Assembly (NCBI RefSeq): GCF_900101395.1
Contig: NZ_FMZO01000019.1
Coordinates: forward strand, 1-64,000
Direction of reading: 5' to 3'
DNA: 64,000 bases
Source: Niabella drilacis
GTDB lineage: Bacteria; Bacteroidota; Bacteroidia; Chitinophagales; Chitinophagaceae
Shown here: positions 27,910 through 36,619 of the stretch, one piece after another
Layout of the letters: each line of letters opens with the position of its first letter
Numbering within the stretch: the first letter of the stretch is position 1
The notes under the pieces: generated by a model
Databases searched by the model: none
Told to the model about the DNA's origin: nothing
Seen by the model: only the letters and a program-made list of their open reading frames with translations
Translations under genes and position numbers: made by a program

Positions 27910-29280
27910 TCATCTCCGTTCAAACGGGATGTCCAGTGTTGCACCGGGATCACCCTGCTGGTGCATCCAGCCCTCGAGCTTTTGACGGTACGCGGCTATC
28001 TGCGCCGCATATTTTTTATCGCCGGCCAGGTTGTGCAATTCATAGGGATCCTTTTCAAGGTCATAAAATTCCACAGCGGGCCGGTGAATATTGCGTTCTA
28101 CCAGTAGTTTATCGTTTGGAGATGTTTTGGCTTTTTCCTTCCAGCTCACCCAATACGCATTTTTAGGATTCATCATATACTTGATGTGATAATTTTTACC
28201 GGGTGTAAGATTCAGCAATAACTTATACCGGCCGTCGCGAATGCTGCGGATCGGATACGGCGGACCTTCCGGCAGATTATTGTGAATGCCAAAAGCCACC
28301 TCCCTTGCCTGCTGCGTTTTACCCTGCAGTACTTCCAGGAAGCTGCGCCCGTCCAGCTGTGCAACAGGACTGCCACCTGCGATATTAATAAATGTAGGCG
28401 TAATATCTTCATATTGTACAATGGCGCCGGTAGCCGATTTGGGTTGTACCACGCCGGGCCAGCGCACGATCATGGAGCTTTTTTGTCCTGCGTCCCAAAG
28501 CGTCCATTTGGCACCGGGAAACTGAGCGCCCTGTTCTCCAAGAAAGATAAACACGGTATTATCCTCCTTCCCGGTTTCTTTTACCGCCTGCATCAACTCC
28601 CCTACCTGGTTGTCCAGCCTGCGCACTTCTGCCAGGTATTTCCGGAATTGTTGTCTTGTGGATTTGGTGTCTACCCAGTGTGGCGGCAGGATCAGTTGCT
28701 CCGGATCAAACTCGGTGGTATCGCCCATCGTCCAGGGAGCATGCGGGTTGATGCTCATTACAAAAAGACAAAAGGGTTTCTGTTGTCCGCTCATAAACGC
28801 TTTTACATCTGTAAGCGAATAATCGTCTGTAGGGGATACACAATTGGGTTCAAAGCCTTTGATGATCTCGAAGGGAAACACCGTCCGGGGCTTTGTGCTA
28901 TGATCTTTCCCGGTTAAGGCAACCGTGTATCCCAAACCGGAAAGGTAATGCCCGATACTTTTTAAGGTATCATATACCGGTTTATGATTCTGGTAAGAGC
29001 CATGCCGTACCGGGTACAAGCCGGTGAACAGGGAGGCACGGGTAGGTACACACATTGCCTCCGATGCGATCATATTATTGAATTGCATGCCCTGATCTGC
29101 CAGCCGGTCGATATTGGTGGTTTTAAGATTGCGGCCACCATAACAGCTGAGCTGCCGCGAATCGAGGTCGTCGGCCATGATCACGACGATATTGGGCTGT
29201 TTACCGCGCTGCGCCTGGCTTTTAATACCAAGCCCTGTTAACAGCAATCCTAAAAATAACAGCCTGGTTCTTCCGGCCAT
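27910..29280 (-). CDS. secreted S1 sulfatase
   Basis: A signal peptide is followed by NIVVIMADDLDSRQLSCYGG (metal-binding DD). The formylglycine Cys is C77 in C-V-P-T-R-A-S-L-F-T-G. The LTGKDHS lysine/His segment and the FIFLGEQGAQFP segment (G-E-Q in place of S-D-N) follow. The latter replaces the usual Asp-Asn metal ligand pair with Glu-Gln, a feature of heparan/N-sulfoglucosamine-type sulfatases, so this enzyme may belong to a different subfamily from its neighbours (inference). The protein is 456 residues, full length. Confidence 0.87.
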   Translation of the reverse strand: MAGRTRLLFLGLLLTGLGIKSQAQRGKQPNIVVIMADDLDSRQLSCYGGRNLKTTNIDRLADQGMQFNNMIASEAMCVPTRASLFTGLYPVRHGSYQNHKPVYDTLKSIGHYLSGLGYTVALTGKDHSTKPRTVFPFEIIKGFEPNCVSPTDDYSLTDVKAFMSGQQKPFCLFVMSINPHAPWTMGDTTEFDPEQLILPPHWVDTKSTRQQFRKYLAEVRRLDNQVGELMQAVKETGKEDNTVFIFLGEQGAQFPGAKWTLWDAGQKSSMIVRWPGVVQPKSATGAIVQYEDITPTFINIAGGSPVAQLDGRSFLEVLQGKTQQAREVAFGIHNNLPEGPPYPIRSIRDGRYKLLLNLTPGKNYHIKYMMNPKNAYWVSWKEKAKTSPNDKLLVERNIHRPAVEFYDLEKDPYELHNLAGDKKYAAQIAAYRQKLEGWMHQQGDPGATLDIPFERR

Positions 29281-29449
29281 AATAATCTTCTTTTATTTGT
29301 ATTGCAAAATACCCGGTAATTCTTTCACATCCCCGGTAAGTGACAGAATCCCCGCAAGCGGCATACCAGCGGGGCTATATCCGGCATACCCGGTTGCGCC
29401 ATTGTACCCAATACCATTGCAACAAAAAATATTTGTCTGAACAACATAC

Positions 29450-31504
29450 TTATTTTTTTACAGCAACAAGTTCCACGTCATCAATCCATACTTCCGACCC
29501 GGGCGCAGCCGTTCCAAAATAAAGTCCAACACGGTACATGCCGTTTTCAGGAATGGCAGCAGAAGTAAATTCAAAACCCTCCACACCCGGCTGTATCTGC
29601 AGCTCCTGGTCAATGACTTTTGGAGCGCCCGCGCCCGTGCTTTCCAGGCGCACAAAAAAACGGGTGTTTTGATTTGCCGTTGTTTTCATCCTCAGCAGAA
29701 AGTGTTCTCCCTGCCGCGCTTTAAAAGGCCAGAGCATGGACAGCGCTGCAGGTCTTGCAGCGGGCTGCGACACGGAAATGAAAGCCGACTTTTTCCCCGA
29801 GATACGGCTGTTTTCATCTACTATTATCGAACCTTTCATCCCCTCTGCACGGTGTATATTCCAGCCGCCCAGGTTATCATCAAAATCCCCGTTGATGTTT
29901 CTCCGGTAAGCCTGCATCCGAACCCCATATTCCCGTGTATCGAGGGGAAATGCGCCTATCTTCCGGGCCCACTGTTCCCAGTCGGCGTAGAGCGCCTTTA
30001 CCCGCTCCGGTTCCTTACGGCTCAGGTCCTTCATTTCTGTGGGGTCGGCGTCCATATCATAGAGCTGCAGGGAGGCCATTGTAAATTTTTCACCTTCCGG
30101 TGTTTTGGCCACCAGCTTCCATTTTCCATCACGCAGGGCGATATTGGCCTCATGCTCCCAATAGATCCGCCCCCGGTTATTCGACTGCCCCGAAAAATGA
30201 GGCAGGAGACTTTTCCCTTCCATGGGATGAATATTGTGGCCATGAAATGCCGAAGGATACTGTGCTCCGGACACCGCCACACAGGTGGCCATAATATCAG
30301 TAATATGCCCGTAGCCGGAAACAAATTGGTTATTCAGGCGGGCGGCAATGCCCTTTGGCCAGTGTACGATCAGCGGAGTGGCAATGCCTCCTTCATGAGT
30401 AAAATGTTTATACTGCTGAAAGGGTGTGCTGCTTACATTGGCCCAGGGCAGCCGGTAGCTTTCAAATGTGGCTTCTGTTCCATCCACGGCTTTGCTTTTT
30501 CCACTGCTGATAAACTCTGCACAGGCTCCGTTGTCGCTGAGAAAAAAGATCAGGGTGTTATCCAGCTCGTTGTTCGCGCTGAGTGTTTCTATGATCTTCC
30601 CGATGCCTTCATCCATAATATCGATCTGCGCCGCATAAATGGCCATGCGCATGCTCATCTCCTCTTTTTCCTGCCCGGTCAGCTGGTCCCAGGCAGGCAC
30701 TGCCGTATCCCTCGGTGTACTTACAGCTGAGGCGACAAATAAACCGATCTCCTTTTGTTTTTTAAAACGTGCGGCCCTTACGGCATCCCAGCCTTTTTTA
30801 TATTCCGTCTTATATTTATCAATGGTGGCCTTCAAGGCATGCAGGGGCCAGTGGGGCGCCGTATAAGCCACATACATAAAGAAGGGATCCTGCTTTTGGC
30901 TGCGAAAGTGATCCTTTAAAAAACGCACGCTGGTATCGGAGATCGCATTGGTTAAATAAAAATCATCGGGAGCCTTATATTTCCGGTTATCGCTGTAAAG
31001 TACCGGTGTGAAATAATTGGCCCCACCGGGAATAATACCGAAATAACGGTCGAACCCACGTTGCCGTGGCCAGTTATCTATCACCTCGCCATCGATCTTC
31101 CGCTCATTGGTCACATGCCATTTTCCGGTCATGTATGTACGGTAACCGGCGGTCTTTAATACTTCTGCAATCGTTACGCATTCGTTGTTCAGGTTGTCCT
31201 GGTAAGCAGGACCGGTGCCCAGGTCTGCCGCTGCCATCCAGCCCATTCCGGCCTGGTGCGGGTACAGCCCGGTAAGCAGGGATGCCCGCGTTGGGCAACA
31301 CCGTGCCGCATTGTAAAACTGCCGGTAGCGGATGCCTTCCTTTGCCAGCTGGTCAAGATGCGGGGTCCGGATCTCCCCGCCATAAGCACCGATATCGGAA
31401 TAGCCCATATCATCTGCCATTATGAGCAGGATATTGGGTTTCGACTGCGCACAGGCAAACACTGAAACGCCCAATAAAAATATAAGAACAGCGAAGCGGA
31501 ACAT
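29450..31504 (-). CDS. secreted S1 sulfatase with C-terminal beta-sandwich
   Basis: A signal peptide is followed by NILLIMADDMGYSDIGAYGG. The formylglycine Cys is C69 in C-C-P-T-R. TGKWHVT and LIFFLSDNGACAEF follow. After the catalytic domain (to about residue 540) there is an added domain of about 140 residues with a beta-rich, carbohydrate-module-like pattern (FFVRLESTGAGA...). The total is 684 residues, longer than the other sulfatases here. The added domain may bind glycan. The gene lies 51 bases from the SusD C-terminal remnant, on the same strand, suggesting it once followed a susC-susD pair. Confidence 0.88.
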   Translation of the reverse strand: MFRFAVLIFLLGVSVFACAQSKPNILLIMADDMGYSDIGAYGGEIRTPHLDQLAKEGIRYRQFYNAARCCPTRASLLTGLYPHQAGMGWMAAADLGTGPAYQDNLNNECVTIAEVLKTAGYRTYMTGKWHVTNERKIDGEVIDNWPRQRGFDRYFGIIPGGANYFTPVLYSDNRKYKAPDDFYLTNAISDTSVRFLKDHFRSQKQDPFFMYVAYTAPHWPLHALKATIDKYKTEYKKGWDAVRAARFKKQKEIGLFVASAVSTPRDTAVPAWDQLTGQEKEEMSMRMAIYAAQIDIMDEGIGKIIETLSANNELDNTLIFFLSDNGACAEFISSGKSKAVDGTEATFESYRLPWANVSSTPFQQYKHFTHEGGIATPLIVHWPKGIAARLNNQFVSGYGHITDIMATCVAVSGAQYPSAFHGHNIHPMEGKSLLPHFSGQSNNRGRIYWEHEANIALRDGKWKLVAKTPEGEKFTMASLQLYDMDADPTEMKDLSRKEPERVKALYADWEQWARKIGAFPLDTREYGVRMQAYRRNINGDFDDNLGGWNIHRAEGMKGSIIVDENSRISGKKSAFISVSQPAARPAALSMLWPFKARQGEHFLLRMKTTANQNTRFFVRLESTGAGAPKVIDQELQIQPGVEGFEFTSAAIPENGMYRVGLYFGTAAPGSEVWIDDVELVAVKK

Positions 31505-31554
31505 TCGTTATTTAAATTTAAAGTTAGACCATCTTTTGATTCATGGGTTTAAAA

Positions 31555-31644
31555 TTACCACCCGGGATTCTGATTAGCGGTTCCGATATTCGGATTTTGC
31601 GTAATCTCATCAGCCGGCAGCGGGTATAACAGCAACGGTTTCCG
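31555..31644 (-). pseudogene. remnant of a SusD/RagB C-terminus
   Basis: On the minus strand, 29 codons read PLLLYPLPADEITQNP then NIGTANQNPGW and end at TAA 31557-31555. This is the classic C-terminal sequence of SusD-like outer-membrane glycan-binding lipoproteins. Immediately upstream (higher coordinates) the frame meets a TAG and no longer shows SusD, so the body of the gene is missing or scrambled. The stop lies 51 bases upstream of the 29450-31504 sulfatase on the same strand, which is the usual susC-susD-enzyme order. The rest of 31505-31884 shows no intact gene. Confidence 0.8.
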
Positions 31645-31884
31645 CTACCCCGGAAGCCTGTATTTTCATGATCGTATACTTTTCCTAATAACATTTTAGC
31701 AAAAAAAATAAAAGGGTGGAGCAATGCGGGACAGCAATACGTTCTGCAATATCATAACAGCAGGTCCGGGGCACTGCTACTATTGTAGGGATTGCTATAA
31801 TAATTGTTTTGTAACCCGCCGGTGCCGGAATTTCCATTTAAAACAGGGGTCATCATGCCGTTTTTAAATTATTGCCGACAGTTA

Positions 31885-32034
31885 GAGCCTGTTTAAAATT
31901 CATTCAATGGCTGTTTTGGGCTGCAACTGCGTTTAATTTTTCGCCATAGTGGCCTACTATGCCTGCAAAATTTTCCTTGTTTCGCTCCAAAATAGCTTCA
32001 TAATAAATTCCATCAATAAAATTTAAACAGGCTC
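31885..32034. mobile_element. MITE copy 1, flanked by TTA duplications
   Basis: A 150-base element with inverted ends GAGCCTGTTTAAA...TTTAAACAGGCTC and no coding capacity. TTA (31882-31884) and TTA (32035-32037) flank it as a 3-base target duplication. A near-identical 161-base copy with the same TTA duplication sits at 56426. It has an internal hairpin CATAGT/ACTATG. The GAGCCTG ends and a 3-base TNA-type duplication recall IS5-family elements such as the IS1031 group, so such a transposase may move it in trans (inference). Confidence 0.85.
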
Positions 32035-32105
32035 TTACATAAGTATACAAATTTAGTAGACTTTTATTTTCCAGGGCGGAAAATCCCTGTTAAAATTGTT
32101 TTTTC

Positions 32106-32146
32106 GACATTTGTTACAATCCCTGAGACATTTATTACAGCCCGGG
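32106..32146. promoter_or_regulatory. 21-base-spaced direct repeats upstream of GH43
   Basis: GACATTTGTTACAATCCC (from 32106) and GACATTTATTACAGCCC (from 32127) are direct repeats offset by 21 bases, two helical turns, in the intergenic region between MITE copy 1 and the sulfatase remnant and GH43 gene. This is operator-like (for example a dimeric or tandem regulator site) but the regulator is not identified. Confidence 0.35.
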
Positions 32147-32211
32147 GGCCCTTTTACCGGGCCCAGATCAGGAAGAGTTGTTTATATTGCGGCCGGGAAT
32201 ACTGTAAGCAC

Positions 32212-32505
32212 ATGCATTTTTCCGGATTAAAATGTCATATGACCTTTTTTTGGGGGGTGTTATTCTTTGACACCAAAGGGCAACAGCGCCCTTATATCAT
32301 TTTTACCCCTGCCGGTGACCGGGGATACAGCGAACCGGGCTGCGGCGCCCGGGAACTGATCTCTTTTTTTGACGACGGACCTAAAGAGTTATATGATCCC
32401 GGCGGGCAGACCGACCTGCCTGCCCAATATCCCGGCAGGGTTGCCAGGCCGGACTCCGCATTGTGCAGCTGGCAAAGAACTTCATGCATCCCATTAAATT
32501 TTTGA
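32212..32505 (+). pseudogene. collapsed sulfatase pseudogene
   Basis: The 97-codon frame joins both ends of a sulfatase and lacks the middle. Its start reads QQRPYIIFTPAGDRGYSEPG, a mutated form of the N-terminal QQRPNIIFIMADDLG pattern of the 26457 gene. It then jumps to FFDDGPKELYDPGGQTDLPAQ, the C-terminal pattern seen in active sulfatases (ELYDLKKDPSEQTDL). The metal-binding DD and the active-site Cys motif are both lost. It ends 2 bases before the GH43 start and probably contributed only as leftover sequence. It lies on the strand opposite the four sulfatases to its left. Confidence 0.75.
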
Positions 32506-32507
32506 AT

Positions 32508-33590
32508 ATGAAACGAATACTTCCGGCGCTTTTCCTGCTTTTGTCGCAGGCAACTGCAGCGCAAAAGACACCTGCAGCCTCTAACAATCCATTGCCTGTA
32601 CAATTTGGAGATCCTTATGTATTGCATGTTAAAGGAGATCAGTATTATATGTATGGCACCGGCGGCGGCGCCAAAAAGGGGTTCAGTGCCTATTCTTCAA
32701 CGGACCTGGTGAACTGGAAGCCTGAAGGGCAGGTGTATTCCGGTGACAATAAAAACGGATGGGGCATTCACTCTTTCTGGGCGCCCGAAGTGTATGAGCG
32801 CAATGGAAAATTCTACCTGTTCTACAGTGCCCAGTGGAAAGAGAACCCGGCCAACGAGCTGGAAAATTTCAAAATCGGCGTTGCCGTTGCAGACAAACCT
32901 TCCGGTCCGTTTATTGATATGCTGCCACGTCCTGTATTTGATCCGGGGTATCCTATTATTGACGCCAATGTTTTATTTGAACCCGACGGAAAAGTATTCC
33001 TCTACTATTCGCGCTGCTGTTATAAGCACCCCGTAAAAAGCGAGATCGCCGACTGGGCCCGCAAAAAAGGGTGGTTCCATGAAGTGGAAGAGAGCTGGGT
33101 ATACGGAGTGGAGCTAAAGCCGGACTTCAGCGGCGTTATTGGCAAGCCGGTCCTATTGCTGCGCCCGCCCGTGAAAATGAGCGACCGGCAATCGGAATGG
33201 GAAAGCCGTTCTGTTACATCAAAGGAAGTAAACCGCCGCTGGACCGAAGGGTCATTCATCTTCAAACACGGGGAGCTGTATTATATGATGTATTCCGCCA
33301 ATTATTTCGGTGGAAAAAATTACGCAGTAGGTTATGCCACTTCCAGGAGTCCCTTAGGACCTTTTAAAAAGGCCGCTAACAATCCTGTATTACAAAAGAA
33401 TGTTGAAAAAGGGGGCATTGTTACCGGAACCGGCCATAACAGCATCACCTTTTCGCCGGATGGCAAACAAATGTTTTGTGTATATCATGGCCGTACCAGC
33501 AAAACAGGCGATGAGCGGGTGGTATTCATTGACCCGATGGAAATTGATCAGAACGGGGTTTTGAAAGTAGCCGGTCCTACAACAAAATAA
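32508..33590 (+). CDS. secreted glycoside hydrolase family 43
   Basis: Five-bladed beta-propeller enzyme, typically an alpha-L-arabinofuranosidase or beta-xylosidase acting on hemicellulose-type side chains. The signal peptide is MKRILPALFLLLSQATAAQ; the ATG at 32508 was chosen because it starts that peptide. Predicted catalytic residues are the base Asp in FGDPYVLHV, the pKa-modulating Asp in YPIIDANVLFEPDGKV and the acid Glu in RRWTEGSFIF. WAPEVYERNGKFYLFYS is also typical. Length 360 is normal for the single-domain form. Subfamily cannot be set here. It is the only gene on the plus strand inside the sulfatase/glycosidase island. Confidence 0.87.
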   Translation: MKRILPALFLLLSQATAAQKTPAASNNPLPVQFGDPYVLHVKGDQYYMYGTGGGAKKGFSAYSSTDLVNWKPEGQVYSGDNKNGWGIHSFWAPEVYERNGKFYLFYSAQWKENPANELENFKIGVAVADKPSGPFIDMLPRPVFDPGYPIIDANVLFEPDGKVFLYYSRCCYKHPVKSEIADWARKKGWFHEVEESWVYGVELKPDFSGVIGKPVLLLRPPVKMSDRQSEWESRSVTSKEVNRRWTEGSFIFKHGELYYMMYSANYFGGKNYAVGYATSRSPLGPFKKAANNPVLQKNVEKGGIVTGTGHNSITFSPDGKQMFCVYHGRTSKTGDERVVFIDPMEIDQNGVLKVAGPTTK

Positions 33591-33694
33591 GAGCGGGATA
33601 GGCGGTAGGATCTCTTCTCCCTGCTGATCTGCGGAAGCGATCCGCGCCAATTTGCGGAACAAAAACATCAAGAGCTGCAGGATGAAAATCCCGG

Positions 33695-35725
33695 CTAGTA
33701 GAAATCTCCCTGTTCCAGCAGCCGCTTTTCAAAGCCAGGTCCGCTCCAGTACAGCTCCGGCTCCGGATGCGGTCCCTCTCTTTTCAATAACAGGCGAATG
33801 GGATGCAGGCCCGCTTTGAGCAAAAGCGTCTGTTGCACTTCGGCTCCCGGGGTATAACCATAATCGGCATCCAGCAGGGCAATTTCATGCAACCGCACAA
33901 AAGCTTTTCCATTCACCTTCAGATAAAACGTGTAGGCCCCATCGGCCGGTACCCGGATGTAGCCGCTGAGGGAGCCGGCATCGGCATCAGATAAAGCATT
34001 CATTGCTGCCTTTATGCTGCCGGTGCCTGATTTTGCGGCCCCTGAACCGGCAGTCCCGGGCACCCATAAAAAGGATCCTTTATACAGCTGGTATCGGATG
34101 CCTTTTGAGGCTTTCTTTTCGGAAACGGAGGCTACCGGCACACTGTCATAAGGACGCGGAGCTTCCAGCGAAGGTATCCGCATTTGCAACACTTTTTCCT
34201 TAAACTGCTTTTGCAGTGCAGGAAGTGCCGGAGCCCTGTTCAGCTTCTCCTTCGGGTCTTTTACCACATCATAGATCTCAAAATCATCCTCGCTGTTTTT
34301 GATATCATAACGTACGCCAACATAATCACCCTGGCGTATGAACTGCATCTGGTTGCGCATGCGGTTCCGGTGACGCTGCTCAAAATCGGCATAGCCGGGT
34401 GTTTTGCCATCAAAAAAATATTCCGAGTAAAGTGTTTGCCGCTGCTGTATACCCCTGCCTGTAAGCGCCGGCAACAGCGATACGCCATCCGTTCTTGCCG
34501 GTGCCGTCATACCCGCCGCATCCAGGAACGTAGGCATCCAGTCCGACAGGAAAGAGGGCAGCAGCACTGTTTTTCCCGGTACTACGGTCCCTTTCCACTG
34601 TACGATGGTAGGCGTACGCATTCCGCCTTCCCACTGGTCGCGCTTAATACCGTCAAAAGGCCCATAACCCTGGAAAAACTCCGGTGTATAATCTTCTTTT
34701 AAATAAGATTCGGCTGAGGGACCGTTATCCGAGGTGAAGACAACCATTGTATTTTCATCGATCTTCAGATCTTTCAGCAATTGCAGCAGATCGCCTACCT
34801 GCGCATCCAGGCGCTGTACTACTGTAGCATAGCGTTTATTGACATCTTTCCACGGGACCATCTTACCGGTGGCCTTGTCCAGGTACGTCGCATTTTTAAA
34901 TTCGGGGGCCATCCAGGAATCAATGTTTCCTGAAGCCGTATTGATCATCTGTCCGGGCTTACCGATCCACTGCAATCCCCCCGTAAGACCGCTCCCCCCG
35001 GGATAGGCCTGGGTAGGCAATTCTATCACTGCGTGCGGCGTATCATAGGCAAGGTACATAAAGAATGGGGCCCCGTTCTTCGATTTTTTGTAATCCATGA
35101 TCCACTGTTTGGCACGTGCCGTCCACAGATCACCCGTGTAGCATTTATCCAGCCCCTCTGTAACATTTGCCGTGTTATCATATACTTCTTTGGTCTTCCG
35201 GTACAGTCCTTCCTTGGGGTAATGCTCATGACCATCGCTATGTCGTATGTATCCATAGTAAGCGTCAAAACCTCTTCGCAGCGGATGGCCGGGCCAGTCT
35301 TCCTTACCGGTTCCCTGTAGCCCCCATTTCCCGATAGCCACGGTATTGTACCCTGCTGCTTTCAGGGTAGATGCAATGGTATAGTTATCTTCAAGTGCCC
35401 TGTCAAACTGGTTATTGCGTACTACCGCATGGCCTTGTGTAACACCCGTCAGCAGGGACGATCTTGATGATACGCATACCGGCGCATTGGCATATTGCTG
35501 TGTAAATATCGTACCGTTGGAAGCCATCCGGTCCAGGGCGGGCGTTACCATAAAAGGTACCGCCGGATCCTTCAGGGCTTTGCGGGCATTTTGATGAAAA
35601 ACACCCACATCTCCATAGCCGAGGTCATCCACCAGGATAAAAATAATATTGGGACGCAGTCTGCCGGTCTGTGCCCAAATACCAGACACCAGCAGCAGGC
35701 AGGAAAAAAGAAAAAGTTTACGCAT
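33695..35725 (-). CDS. secreted S1 sulfatase with C-terminal PA14-like domain; atypical CVSSR active site
   Basis: A signal peptide is followed by NIIFILVDDLGYGDVGVF. The position of the C-x-P-x-R motif reads C84-V-S-S-R, so the usual Pro is Ser. AIGKWGLQ and VVFTSDNGPSAE are present. The catalytic part ends near 560. The last 100 residues (SLSGYIRVPADGAYTFYLKVNG...LYWSGPGF) form a PA14-like beta-barrel that often binds carbohydrates. At 676 residues it is complete. Pro in the motif is needed by most formylglycine-generating enzymes, but the aerobic-type enzyme tolerates some changes, so activity is not excluded. It is the last sulfatase of the island. Confidence 0.86.
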   Translation of the reverse strand: MRKLFLFSCLLLVSGIWAQTGRLRPNIIFILVDDLGYGDVGVFHQNARKALKDPAVPFMVTPALDRMASNGTIFTQQYANAPVCVSSRSSLLTGVTQGHAVVRNNQFDRALEDNYTIASTLKAAGYNTVAIGKWGLQGTGKEDWPGHPLRRGFDAYYGYIRHSDGHEHYPKEGLYRKTKEVYDNTANVTEGLDKCYTGDLWTARAKQWIMDYKKSKNGAPFFMYLAYDTPHAVIELPTQAYPGGSGLTGGLQWIGKPGQMINTASGNIDSWMAPEFKNATYLDKATGKMVPWKDVNKRYATVVQRLDAQVGDLLQLLKDLKIDENTMVVFTSDNGPSAESYLKEDYTPEFFQGYGPFDGIKRDQWEGGMRTPTIVQWKGTVVPGKTVLLPSFLSDWMPTFLDAAGMTAPARTDGVSLLPALTGRGIQQRQTLYSEYFFDGKTPGYADFEQRHRNRMRNQMQFIRQGDYVGVRYDIKNSEDDFEIYDVVKDPKEKLNRAPALPALQKQFKEKVLQMRIPSLEAPRPYDSVPVASVSEKKASKGIRYQLYKGSFLWVPGTAGSGAAKSGTGSIKAAMNALSDADAGSLSGYIRVPADGAYTFYLKVNGKAFVRLHEIALLDADYGYTPGAEVQQTLLLKAGLHPIRLLLKREGPHPEPELYWSGPGFEKRLLEQGDFY

Positions 35726-35806
35726 AAGGACCTGTTTCGTTTGCTTGAAGGATCAAACCCGGATCATGATCCTTTTGACTTCGGATAGAACGATTCGTTT
35801 ACCCCC

Positions 35807-36619
35807 TTAAAAACCAATTTTCAGCACGGCCTGTACCGGGCGGTGATCCGATGCATAGTCTTCGGCTACCACATGATGCGAAAGCACCGAAAAGGCATTC
35901 CCGGGTTTATAGGCGATAAAATCGATGGCCTGCTTCTCCTTGCCCTCTTCTATGGTAAATGCACAGTTGTGGCAGGTACGGGTAAATGCCTTATCCAGCA
36001 GCTGAATGGTCTCGCTTTTTTCAGTGGCATTAAAATCACCGCCAATGATCACCGGTAACCGCTCATCAGCAAGAATCCTGTTCACTTCGGTCATCTGCAA
36101 TTTTCCGTTGGTCTTTCCATGAAAATCCAGGTGTGTTGAAGCCACCCTTATTTTTTTTCCGCCCGGCAAAGTAACCGTGGCCAGCGATAATACCCTCGGC
36201 TCGCCGCCTGTTGCAGGATCTGTGGGGAGTTTATGCGTTGCCATATCCGACAACGGATACTTTGAAAGAATCATGATCCCGTAGTCACCGCCATCATGAT
36301 CGATCGACTTTGAAAAATGGAAAGAATGATAGCCCGTCTTCTCCGACAACAATGCGGCCTGGTTAATCTTGCCGGAGCGGCCTGTATTTACATCAATCTC
36401 CTGTAAGGCTACCACATCCGGGTTTTCCTTTTTGATGACCCTCACTACTGCATCCACATCGATAACTCCCGGTTTGGAAGGAGGATTGCAATGATGCACA
36501 TTGTACGACATAAACGTGATAGCATCCTTACCGGCCTGGCTGCCGGCGGGCACAGTTTTACGGGCGCAGGAAATCATTACCAATACCGCCCAAAATCCCA
36601 AAACACTGATCGTTCTCAT
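35807..36619 (-). CDS. endonuclease/exonuclease/phosphatase-family lipoprotein
   Basis: A metal-dependent phosphoesterase fold. The N-terminus is a lipoprotein signal (LVMISCARK, lipobox Cys). Family motifs are present in order: FMSYNVHHC (Asn ligand), ALQEIDVNTGRSG (catalytic Glu), STHLDFHG, IGGDFNA (Asp/Asn) and DYASDHRPVQAVL (Asp-His). Exported members in Bacteroidota are often found beside glycan loci, where they may act on sugar phosphates or nucleic acids; substrate is unknown. At 270 residues it is full length. It lies between the PA14-sulfatase and the GH95 gene on the same strand. Confidence 0.85.
   Translation of the reverse strand: MRTISVLGFWAVLVMISCARKTVPAGSQAGKDAITFMSYNVHHCNPPSKPGVIDVDAVVRVIKKENPDVVALQEIDVNTGRSGKINQAALLSEKTGYHSFHFSKSIDHDGGDYGIMILSKYPLSDMATHKLPTDPATGGEPRVLSLATVTLPGGKKIRVASTHLDFHGKTNGKLQMTEVNRILADERLPVIIGGDFNATEKSETIQLLDKAFTRTCHNCAFTIEEGKEKQAIDFIAYKPGNAFSVLSHHVVAEDYASDHRPVQAVLKIGF

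Noticed and set aside
35761-35772. palindrome GGATCATGATCC between a sulfatase and the EEP gene as a terminator
   Set aside because: There is no matching T-tract in the direction of the neighbouring gene's transcription and the stem is short.
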